Source: an uncultured Oscillospiraceae bacterium (GTDB lineage: Bacteria > Bacillota > Clostridia > Oscillospirales > Oscillospiraceae). From it: a DNA stretch of 64,000 bases. The stretch covers positions 28,874-92,873 of the forward strand of contig CANQBA010000005.1 in assembly GCA_947589545.1 (NCBI GenBank). Direction: 5' to 3'. Of this stretch, positions 33,016-39,750 are shown one piece after another; position 1 is the stretch's first letter, and every line of letters starts with the position of its first letter. The notes beneath the pieces are model-generated. The model saw only the letters and a program-made list of their open reading frames with translations. It ran no database searches and was not told the origin of the DNA. The position numbers and the translations under genes are program-made.

Positions 33016-34324
33016 TTCTGTTTCTCCTCTCGCGTGTCTTTCGTCCCGCCGCAGCCCTCATCTCCGGGGTCCATGATTCCGAGCGTGAACGGTCTTTCCA
33101 AACGGCGGTCTGTGTGGTGCCGTCTTTGAAGTGGTAGACTAATGTGTTCCCATCGGCGGCGACAATCTTGCTGACGGTTTCCGCAAAAACGTGAGGATCG
33201 AATTCTTCAAGCCCCAGCACCTCGGCTGTTGTGGCAAGGAGTGTAGTTTCCGGCACAGCCTTGGACGCCGGACACGCCGCCTTGCCGATGGTGTTGTAAG
33301 TGCGGCAAATCCATATCTTTTTGCCAAGGGCGGTCTTGCGGTTAAAAGAAGCACCGCAGCAGTTACAGACAATTTTCCGAGTAAAGGGGTATGACGCCTG
33401 GTCGGGATGCTGCCCGCAGAACCGCTCCGCTCTCCGCGCACGTTCCTCCTGCACCGCCTGGAAAATGTCCATCGGAATGATGGGCTCATGGAATCCTTCA
33501 ACATGGTACATGGGCAGTTCTCCGTGGTTGACCACCGTCCGCTTAGTGATGTGGTTTTCCCGGTAGCGGCGCTGCAGGAGAAGATTGCCGGTGTAGCAGT
33601 AGTTGGTCAGCACCTTCATCAACGGGCCTACATACCAGGGGTTCCCGTCCCTTGTCGTGATGCCCTCCTCGTTCAATGCCTTGCAGATGGCAATGTAACC
33701 CATCCCGGAAAGGTAATCATTGTAGATGCGCTTCACCGTCTCGGCCTCATCCAGCACGATTTGATATTCACCGTTCCGCAGCCGGTAGCCCAGCATGAAG
33801 CCCACCCAGGGCTTGCCCTGCTCGAAGTTCCGCTTGATACGCCACTTCTGGTTCTCACTGGCGGAGCGGCTCTCCTCTTGGGCATAGGATGCCAAAATGG
33901 TCAGCATCAGCTCACCGTCCGCGCTCATGGTGTGGATATTCTGCTCCTCAAAGAAAACGTCCACGCCCAGCCCTTTCAACTCACGGATAGTTTCCAGCAG
34001 CGTGACCGTGTTCCGGGCGAAGCGTGAAATGCTCTTTGTAATGACCATGTCCACTTCACCGTTTCTGCAGGCGGTCAACAGTTTTTGAAAATTCTCCCGA
34101 TTATCCTTAGTGCCGGTCAAAGCCTCATCCGCATAAACACCGCAGTAGAGCCAGCCGGGATGCCTTTGGATCATTTCGCTGTAGTAGCTCACCTGGGCTG
34201 ACAGCGAATGGAGCATGGCGTCCTTGCCGGAGGAAACTCTGGCGTAGGCCGCGACCCGCGTGACCTCAATCGTGCGCGGCGTGATGAACTCAACCTTCTT
34301 AATCGTCCGTTCCGTTGCCCTCAC
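33008..34324 (-). CDS. Large serine recombinase (first of pair)
   Basis: 438 residues, with the nucleophile in VAAYARVSSGKD (Ser near 31), VYADEALTGTKDNRENF, MVITKSISRFARNTVTLLE and SYAQEESRSASENQKW. The recombinase domain (YNDYLSGMGYIAICKAL) and zinc ribbon (CNCCGASFNRK, CRTYNTIGKAACPAS) follow. It is shorter at the C-terminus than its neighbour. Paired serine recombinases are common in clostridial elements and may both be needed, but one may be a regulator of directionality. It overlaps the SHOCT-like gene by 26 bp. Confidence 0.92.
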   Translation of the reverse strand: MRATERTIKKVEFITPRTIEVTRVAAYARVSSGKDAMLHSLSAQVSYYSEMIQRHPGWLYCGVYADEALTGTKDNRENFQKLLTACRNGEVDMVITKSISRFARNTVTLLETIRELKGLGVDVFFEEQNIHTMSADGELMLTILASYAQEESRSASENQKWRIKRNFEQGKPWVGFMLGYRLRNGEYQIVLDEAETVKRIYNDYLSGMGYIAICKALNEEGITTRDGNPWYVGPLMKVLTNYCYTGNLLLQRRYRENHITKRTVVNHGELPMYHVEGFHEPIIPMDIFQAVQEERARRAERFCGQHPDQASYPFTRKIVCNCCGASFNRKTALGKKIWICRTYNTIGKAACPASKAVPETTLLATTAEVLGLEEFDPHVFAETVSKIVAADGNTLVYHFKDGTTQTAVWKDRSRSESWTPEMRAAAGRKTRERRNRNA

Positions 34325-34541
34325 CTCCTTCTTTGGTAGGTGCCATATTACCTCTGAAGCGGGGAGATATCAACGGATTCCGGCAACATATAGCGCACAA
34401 ATCGAGGCCCCTGGATTTGGCTATAATTCTATCAATTCTATCGTACTCTTTCCTTGTGATGATCCCCCCGGAGAGCATCTCGGCAGCCAGGGACATGGAC
34501 GCTCTGTAGGAAAGGAGCCGGTCACGGTATTCAGCATCCAT
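34299..34541 (-). CDS. Small SHOCT-like protein in the recombinase operon
   Basis: 80 residues from ATG 34541. AAEMLSGGIITRKEYDRIDRIIA resembles the SHOCT motif (short helical, L..G.IT..E[FY]), followed by a CAICC pair and a basic-to-acidic tail. SHOCT units are oligomerisation or accessory modules. It overlaps the Zn/HTH gene by 11 bp and the recombinase by 26 bp, so the four genes form one unit. It may be a recombination accessory factor. Confidence 0.6.
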   Translation of the reverse strand: MDAEYRDRLLSYRASMSLAAEMLSGGIITRKEYDRIDRIIAKSRGLDLCAICCRNPLISPRFRGNMAPTKEGGEGNGTDD

Positions 34542-34938
34542 TCCGCGCACCTCCCTTCCGATGGGCATCAGCCGCACACTGGCGGGAGCAGTATTTCCTA
34601 TGGGCATTTCCGTAGCCCTCAAACTGCCGACCGCACTGAGGGCAGATGAACGTGTAGTACGCTTTTCGCTTCACCTGGTCGGTATGGGTGTTCCACCACT
34701 TCATCCGGCAGGCATCCGAGCAGTAGAGCTTCACCCGCTTGCCCTTGGTCTGCGTGACCGGTTTGCCGCAGATCCGGCAGACCGTGCCACCAGCGGCGGT
34801 CGCCATTTTCTCTGCCGGGTGCCGAGCGCAGTGGGACTTCACGCTGTTCACGGAAAGGCCCAGTTGCTTGGCAATGGCCTTGTATCCAAGCCCCTCTCCC
34901 CGGAGGGCGGCGATGTCCGCCTTCTCCCGTTCTGTCAT
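34531..34938 (-). CDS. HTH and zinc-finger protein leading the recombinase operon
   Basis: 135 residues. The N-terminal helix-turn-helix is ADIAALRGEGLGYKAIAKQLGL with a sigma-like recognition helix (SVNSVKSHCARHP). Two zinc-finger-like blocks follow: CRICGKPV...YCSDACRMKWW and CPQCGRQF...KYCSRQCAADAH. It probably binds DNA upstream of its own operon or at the att site. It is the first gene of the recombinase unit. Confidence 0.75.
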   Translation of the reverse strand: MTEREKADIAALRGEGLGYKAIAKQLGLSVNSVKSHCARHPAEKMATAAGGTVCRICGKPVTQTKGKRVKLYCSDACRMKWWNTHTDQVKRKAYYTFICPQCGRQFEGYGNAHRKYCSRQCAADAHRKGGARNGC

Positions 34939-35072
34939 AACGCATCACCTCAACATACGGCCACGGGAGAGGGGCAAACTTAACGATTTCGGAAATAATA
35001 GAAAGCTTTGTTCAATGTTAATTTGCGTAGGCACCTATGCGATAATATTTCATATTGCAATGTAAAATGTGT

Positions 35073-35097
35073 GCCGGGTGACGCCCGGTTATTTTTT
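35073..35097 (+). terminator. Small intrinsic terminator
   Basis: CCGGG (35074-35078) pairs with CCCGG (35084-35088), followed by T6 at 35092-35097. No plus-strand gene ends before it. A GATAAT near 35039 might start a short transcript. The rest of 34939-35219 contains nothing I recognise. Confidence 0.45.
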
Positions 35098-35219
35098 GAG
35101 GTTAGACCTTTCTTCCAAAAACGAGGTTGGGGGTAGAATTACGGGTACAAAGAAAATGAAAAGCGATTAATGAAAAAGAGGAGAAGGTTTGAACCTCTGA
35201 TGAAAATCTGAAAAAAGCG

Positions 35220-35249
35220 TTGACAAAGGATATTCCCATATAGTATAAT
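35220..35249 (+). promoter_or_regulatory. Strong promoter of the radical SAM cluster
   Basis: TTGACA (35220-35225), 18-base spacer, TATAAT (35244-35249), both perfect consensus hexamers. It serves the flavin reductase-like gene at 35280 and possibly, by readthrough, marR and the radical SAM genes. Confidence 0.8.
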
Positions 35250-35279
35250 CCTAAACAGAAAATCAAGGAGGTAACCACC

Positions 35280-35783
35280 ATGAAGAAAATTTCTATAGCC
35301 AATGCCCCAGCATTTACTTCGCCCAATTCCATGACCCTGATCTGCACCGAGAAACCGGACGGCAGCACGAATCTTGCAACACTGGCCTTCTGGGCCTTTG
35401 CTTCCAGCAATCCCGGAAAGATCATGTTTTCCTTGAACAAGGGTGCTTACAGCTTGGAGCTGCTTGCCGAAAAGAAAGAGGTTGTTCTTGCAATTCCCGG
35501 CGTGGAATTGACTGGCGCACTCATCGGCTGTGGTACCTGCTCTGGTCGTGATACCGATAAGATCACCAAGGTCGGTTTAACTATGCAGGACGTAGAAGGA
35601 ACGAACATCAAAGCCCCCGTTCCCTGCAAACTTCTCATTCATGCTACGGTTGCGGGAACAATGGACGCCGACGACCATGTTGTTCATCTCTGTGACGTCA
35701 AGGGCGTCTATGGGGATGAAGATACAGATGCTGTTTTTGGCTGGAAGGGCTACGCTGAATTTGCGGCGGCACAGCAAAAGTAA
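35280..35783 (+). CDS. Flavin reductase-like / FMN-binding split-barrel protein
   Basis: 167 residues, ATG 35280 after AAGGAGGT. NSMTLICTEKPDGSTNLATLAFWAF and PGKIMFSLNKGAYSLELLAE fit the flavoredoxin/flavin reductase-like split barrel, and LAIPGVELTGALIGCGTCSGRDTDK carries a CGTC pair. Proteins of this type bind FMN and move electrons, sometimes to iron-sulfur enzymes. A terminator follows at 35787 before marR. Its neighbourhood with two radical SAM enzymes suggests a reductant role; this is inference. Confidence 0.8.
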   Translation: MKKISIANAPAFTSPNSMTLICTEKPDGSTNLATLAFWAFASSNPGKIMFSLNKGAYSLELLAEKKEVVLAIPGVELTGALIGCGTCSGRDTDKITKVGLTMQDVEGTNIKAPVPCKLLIHATVAGTMDADDHVVHLCDVKGVYGDEDTDAVFGWKGYAEFAAAQQK

Positions 35784-35786
35784 TCA

Positions 35787-35821
35787 AAAAGGGGCGGCTG
35801 TCTGCGGATAGCCGCCTTTTG
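35787..35821 (+). terminator. Terminator between flavin reductase and marR
   Basis: GGCGGCT (35793-35799) pairs with AGCCGCC (35810-35816), extended by flanking A and T runs. It would attenuate transcription into marR. Confidence 0.65.
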
Positions 35822-35837
35822 ATTTAAGGAGGGCAAC

Positions 35838-36269
35838 ATGAAAACACAAGGCGGGTTTTTAATAACAAGGATCAAGCAAGTCGGAGGACGCATTTTTGAG
35901 CGTATACTGAGCGAGAAAAATATAGACGCCTTTAACGGTCCGCAAGGCAGAATTCTTTATGTCCTGTGGCAAAAAAACGGTGTTCCCATAAGTGAACTGT
36001 CCAAGGAAACCGGCCTTGCCACGACTACTCTGACCAGTATGCTTGACCGCATGGAGGCGGCAAATCTGATTTACCGGGATCGCGGCGACAAAGACCGTAG
36101 AAAAATTCTTATTTTCCTGACCGAAGAAGCCAAGGAATTGGAGCAGGAATATAATGCGGTAACCGAGGAAATCAGCAAAATCTATTATAAGGGGTTTTCT
36201 GAAGAAGAAATAACGCAGTTTGAAAACTATCTTTTACGAGTCCTCGAAAATGTGGAGGAACGGATTTAG
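35838..36269 (+). CDS. MarR-family regulator of the radical SAM pair
   Basis: 143 residues, ATG 35838 after GGAGG. The winged helix is clear: GPQGRILYVLWQKNGVPISE, LSKETGLATTTLTSMLDRME and NLIYRDRGDKDRRKILIFLT. A MarR regulator directly before two radical SAM genes is the arrangement described as the radical SAM mobile pair system. The next gene begins one base after its stop. It probably represses the cluster until a ligand is sensed; no palindromic operator was confirmed. Confidence 0.85.
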   Translation: MKTQGGFLITRIKQVGGRIFERILSEKNIDAFNGPQGRILYVLWQKNGVPISELSKETGLATTTLTSMLDRMEAANLIYRDRGDKDRRKILIFLTEEAKELEQEYNAVTEEISKIYYKGFSEEEITQFENYLLRVLENVEERI

Positions 36270-36270
36270 T

Positions 36271-36960
36271 ATGTATGCCTGCATAAAGGATCAAATCCAG
36301 AATATGAACTTGGTGATCGGTTGCACCGTTGGTTGTCCTTATTGCTACGCCCGGAACAACGTGCGGCGGTATCACATGATTGACGACTTCTCACAGCCGG
36401 AGTTCTTTCCGGGCAAGTTGCGGTTGATGGAAAAAGAGAGGCCGCAGAATTTCCTGCTCACCGGCATGAGCGACCTTTCCGGGTGGAAAACGGAGTGGCG
36501 GGAGCAGGTGTTCACAAAAATGGCGGAAAATCCCCAGCATCAGTTTCTGTTCCTGTCAAAACGCCCCGACCTGCTTGACATCGACACCGACCTTGAAAAC
36601 GCCTGGTTCGGCGTGACGGTAACAAGAAAATCGGAGCTGTGGCGAATTGACGCGCTCAGAAAAAACGTTCGGGCCAAGCATTACCATGTGACCTTCGAGC
36701 CGCTGTTTGACGATCCGGGCAAGGTGGATTTCCGCGGTATTGATTGGGTGGTCATCGGAACTATGACCGGCCCGATGAGTCGGAAAGTTCGGACATCGCC
36801 GGAATGGGTGTGTTCTCTGACGGAGCAGACCCACACGCAGGGCGCCCGTGTGTTTTGGAAAGAAGACCTTGCCCCTATCATGGGTGAGCAGGATGCCGTA
36901 CAGGAACTGCCCGACGCTTATAACAGGGTTTTGGAGGAACAGAGAAAATGGCGCAAATAA
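36271..36960 (+). CDS. Radical SAM protein, first of mobile pair
   Basis: 229 residues from ATG 36271. The [4Fe-4S] motif CTVGCPYC has Cys at 18, 22 and 25, near the N-terminus. TGMSDLSGW, FLFLSKRPDLLDIDTDLENAWFG (quoted in part) and GIDWVVIGTMTGP follow, as in small single-domain radical SAM proteins. No extra Cys cluster domain is visible. Substrate unknown. I match it to the radical SAM mobile pair from gene order and size; which member (A or B) it is I cannot say. It overlaps the second enzyme by 13 bp, so the two are coupled. Confidence 0.85.
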   Translation: MYACIKDQIQNMNLVIGCTVGCPYCYARNNVRRYHMIDDFSQPEFFPGKLRLMEKERPQNFLLTGMSDLSGWKTEWREQVFTKMAENPQHQFLFLSKRPDLLDIDTDLENAWFGVTVTRKSELWRIDALRKNVRAKHYHVTFEPLFDDPGKVDFRGIDWVVIGTMTGPMSRKVRTSPEWVCSLTEQTHTQGARVFWKEDLAPIMGEQDAVQELPDAYNRVLEEQRKWRK

Positions 36961-37880
36961 ACGATAGCGGCGTTTTGATTGCTGATGTTGACACGAAAAA
37001 CATCATGACGAAATCCAGTCTCCCGGTGGGCGGGTATTCCGTCAATCCCTATGTGGGCTGCACTCACGCCTGCAAGTATTGCTATGCCTCGTTTATGAAA
37101 CGCTTTACCGGGCATACGGAGGAATGGGGGACATTCCTTGACGTAAAGCACTGGCCGGAAATCAAGAATCCGCAGAAGTATGCCGGTCAACGTGTGGTGA
37201 TTGGCTCGGTGACGGACGGCTACAACCCGCAGGAGGAAATTTTCGGCGCTACCCGTAAGTTGCTGGAACAGCTTCGCGGCAGCGGAGCGGATATCCTGAT
37301 TTGCACGAAATCCGACCTTGTCCTGCGGGACATCGACCTCTTGAAAGAGTTGGGTCAGGTGACGGTATCCTGGTCGATCAACACGCTGGACGAGAGCTTC
37401 AAAAACGATATGGACAAAGCCGTCAGCATTAAGCGGCGTATTGCCGCCATGAAGCAGGTCTACGACGCCGGTATCCGTACTGTCTGCTTCGTGTCCCCTG
37501 TCTTTCCAGGGATCACGGACTTTGAGGCGATCTTTGAGCGGGTCAAGAACCAGTGCGACCTGTTCTGGCTGGAAAACCTCAATCTTCGCGGCGGATTCAA
37601 AAAGGCCATCATGGACTATATCGTGGAAAAGCATCCTGAACTTTTGCCGCTGTATCAGGAAATCTATGACCGGCATGACCGCAGTTATTTCGAGGCGCTG
37701 GAAAAGAAGGCGGAGGAAATGGCGAAAAAATACGACTGCCCGTTTGTAGATAACGAAATGCCTTATGGACGTGTCCCGCAGGGGCATCCTGTTATCGTAG
37801 ACTACTTCTATCACGAGGAAATTCGGGGTTCTAACAATAGCGGCGAGAGGAAAAGGTCTGGTAAAACAGTTTCATTGTAA
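36948..37880 (+). CDS. Radical SAM protein, second of mobile pair
   Basis: 310 residues. CTHACKYC has Cys at 38, 42 and 45, after a PVGGYSVNPYVG lead-in. VVIGSVTDGYNPQE, ICTKSDLVLRDIDLLKEL, VSWSINTLDESF and CFVSPVFPGITDFEAIF trace a partial TIM barrel as in SPL-like/Elp3-like radical SAM families. The C-terminus is basic and probably unfolded. It lacks SPASM-type Cys. With its partner it may act on one substrate in sequence; function unknown. A bidirectional terminator follows. Confidence 0.85.
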   Translation: MAQINDSGVLIADVDTKNIMTKSSLPVGGYSVNPYVGCTHACKYCYASFMKRFTGHTEEWGTFLDVKHWPEIKNPQKYAGQRVVIGSVTDGYNPQEEIFGATRKLLEQLRGSGADILICTKSDLVLRDIDLLKELGQVTVSWSINTLDESFKNDMDKAVSIKRRIAAMKQVYDAGIRTVCFVSPVFPGITDFEAIFERVKNQCDLFWLENLNLRGGFKKAIMDYIVEKHPELLPLYQEIYDRHDRSYFEALEKKAEEMAKKYDCPFVDNEMPYGRVPQGHPVIVDYFYHEEIRGSNNSGERKRSGKTVSL

Positions 37881-37942
37881 TTTTAGCAACACTTCCGATA
37901 TAAATAATAGAAGTTGCTATGCAATAATCTACATAAACAAAA

Positions 37943-37980
37943 AGAGGCCCACCAGGGAACTGCATCCCCGGTGAGCCTCT
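37943..37980. terminator. Bidirectional terminator between cargo and lysis genes
   Basis: AGAGGC (37943-37948) pairs with GCCTCT (37975-37980), with inner CACC/GGTG. It separates the plus-strand radical SAM genes from the convergent phage endolysin gene. Confidence 0.65.
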
Positions 37981-37996
37981 ATGGTTTCGTGCTGTA

Positions 37997-38938
37997 TTAC
38001 GTTTTCTCGCAGTAGTCGAGAGAAATCCAGCCGGCGCCGGATTTCAAGCGGCCCCAGCCTTTTACAGAGCCTTGACCGCTCCGCTCCTCCACGATGGTGA
38101 AGATTCCCTTGCCGGTGAACTTGCCGGTCTCGGCGTAGTTCGTCCCCGGCCCGGTACGGATGTTCAGGTCGGAGATCACGACCTTTGCCAGAAAAGGAAC
38201 CGCGGCGGAGCTGGTTGCGGGATACACGGCCTTGCCAGCGGAGTCAAAGACGGAGTATCCCGGATTCTTGTCCGCACACTGTTTGGCGTTGGCAAGAACC
38301 TTAAACGCCCCCTTCTGCGAAGCGGCGTCCGCCCAGGTCTTTCTTACCCGGTACATCTCCGTGGCCTGAGAACCGCTGCCCTGGGAGCCTGCGTCAGCCG
38401 TGCCGTTTCCCAGGCGCTTGTTTACCTCGGCGGCGATGGCGCCGTGCCGCTCGTAAAGATAAGTGCCGGGGCAGGATTTGTTGGCGTAGTCCCTATGGAC
38501 GGTCATGTTGCAGCCGTTGAGATGATTGACGCGCTCATTCTTGCTGGTAGACCACACCAGCTTTTTGATGCCGTTGCGCTTGCAGATGTCTGTCACCAGA
38601 TCGAGGAGCGCGGCGTAGGCGGCGCTGGTGAGCGCGTAGGGCTCCTTGGTATCGCTGGCCACTTCGATGGTGATAGCCCGGTGGTCGTTGGCGGCATTGG
38701 AGGAACACCAGGAGCGGTCCTTCTCCTCCACATACATCCCGATGCGACCGTCAAGCCCCACGCCATAGTTGGAGGATGCCTGCCGCGAGGTGGGCGCGAA
38801 AATCTCACCCAGCCTCTCGACCGTGCATTGCCCGACCACGCAGTGGATGGTGATAGTGTCGATAGCATGATTGCGGTTGACTGTTTTGTTGGGGGAAATC
38901 TTGGTGTAGGACACCAGAGGGCTGTTGGTGAAAGCCAT
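37997..38938 (-). CDS. Phage endolysin: N-acetylmuramoyl-L-alanine amidase with SH3
   Basis: 313 residues from ATG 38938 (AAGGAGG upstream), four bases after the holin region ends. The Amidase_2 domain has the zinc ligands in DTITIHCVVGQ (His) and MTVHRDYANKSCPGTYL (His, Cys), with the catalytic region RAITIEVASD. A linker leads to a SPOR-like segment and a C-terminal bacterial SH3 domain (ISDLNIRTGPGTNYAETG, GWGRLKSGAGWISLDY). It cleaves the peptide side chain from glycan at lysis. Confidence 0.92.
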   Translation of the reverse strand: MAFTNSPLVSYTKISPNKTVNRNHAIDTITIHCVVGQCTVERLGEIFAPTSRQASSNYGVGLDGRIGMYVEEKDRSWCSSNAANDHRAITIEVASDTKEPYALTSAAYAALLDLVTDICKRNGIKKLVWSTSKNERVNHLNGCNMTVHRDYANKSCPGTYLYERHGAIAAEVNKRLGNGTADAGSQGSGSQATEMYRVRKTWADAASQKGAFKVLANAKQCADKNPGYSVFDSAGKAVYPATSSAAVPFLAKVVISDLNIRTGPGTNYAETGKFTGKGIFTIVEERSGQGSVKGWGRLKSGAGWISLDYCEKT

Positions 38939-38939
38939 C

Positions 38940-39353
38940 TCACTCGCCCTCCTTCCCACTGCGGTCGTGGAGCTGCTCCAGCACATCCTTCAGCTTGTCC
39001 GGGACAGGCAGGCCAAGGTGGGCGGCATTCTCCAGAAGGGACACACCCTCATTGGAGAGATAGAAGAAGATGACCGCCATCCGCAGCGCGCCGGTGCCAC
39101 CCAGCACATTCACGTCCAGGATGTTGCCGATGCCCACCAGCAGGAAAATCAGCACCTTCCGGCAGATGCCCTTGAAGCCGACCGCGCTGGAGAGCTTCTT
39201 GTCGGCAATGGCGCACAGAACGCCGGTCACATAGTCGATCACCACAAAGGCGATCAGGGCATACAGAAAGCCGTCCATGCCACCCAGGAACCAGCCAAGG
39301 AAACCGCCCAGGGCGGTGAAAGCCAACTGAATACCATTCCAGATCTCTTTCAT
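38940..39353 (-). CDS. Phage holin (toxin-secretion/lysis holin family)
   Basis: 137 residues with two to three membrane segments: ALGGFLGWFLGGMDGFLYALIAF, VVIDYVTGVLCAIADKKL (the conserved D-Y-x-T-G-x block) and KVLIFLLVGIGNIL. The C-terminus is charged. This is the Phage_holin_4 pattern. It permits the endolysin to reach the wall. Located between tail genes and the endolysin. Confidence 0.92.
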   Translation of the reverse strand: MKEIWNGIQLAFTALGGFLGWFLGGMDGFLYALIAFVVIDYVTGVLCAIADKKLSSAVGFKGICRKVLIFLLVGIGNILDVNVLGGTGALRMAVIFFYLSNEGVSLLENAAHLGLPVPDKLKDVLEQLHDRSGKEGE

Positions 39354-39373
39354 CGAAAAATCTCCTTAAAAAA

Positions 39374-39739
39374 TCAGAGCCATGCCGGTTTTTCCGGCAC
39401 GACTCGCGTTGACGTTGCATCAAGCCACGCTTGATACCATTCACTTAGTTCCGCAGCTTGCTCTTCGGTCAGCCGCGCATACCAGAGCTGGCCGCGATTG
39501 ATGACGGGAAAGCACTCCCTTTCTCTGCGCTCCCGGATGGCGGCGACCTCGGCGCTTTGCGTGAGCCGCTCATCCTGTGCATCGTCAAAGACCAAATCAC
39601 CGTCCCTCACACGGTAAGCGGAAAAGTGCGCGCAGAAGTGGCCGGCGTCCTCCGGGTCGTTTACTTCGATGCCATCTACCAGAGTTCCGAACAGGGCAAA
39701 GTTTGTGACATAGCCCTTTTCATCACATAGAACCTGCAT
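39374..39739 (-). CDS. Phage hypothetical protein between tail and holin
   Basis: 121 residues, ATG 39739 with GGAGG. The N-terminus MQVLCDEKGYVTNFALFGTLVDG and the central RRERECFPVINRGQLWYARLTEE resemble small XkdX-position phage proteins. It could be a chaperone or a tail-fibre accessory protein. Position after the large tail-surface protein and before holin is conserved. Function not known. Confidence 0.65.
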   Translation of the reverse strand: MQVLCDEKGYVTNFALFGTLVDGIEVNDPEDAGHFCAHFSAYRVRDGDLVFDDAQDERLTQSAEVAAIRERRERECFPVINRGQLWYARLTEEQAAELSEWYQAWLDATSTRVVPEKPAWL

Positions 39740-39750
39740 AGTCCACCTCC

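Noticed and set aside
36270..37996. Minus-strand frame of about 300 codons opposite the second radical SAM gene (36918-37814)
   Set aside because: The plus strand carries the CxxxCxxC motif and coupled starts; the minus frame is an antisense shadow.
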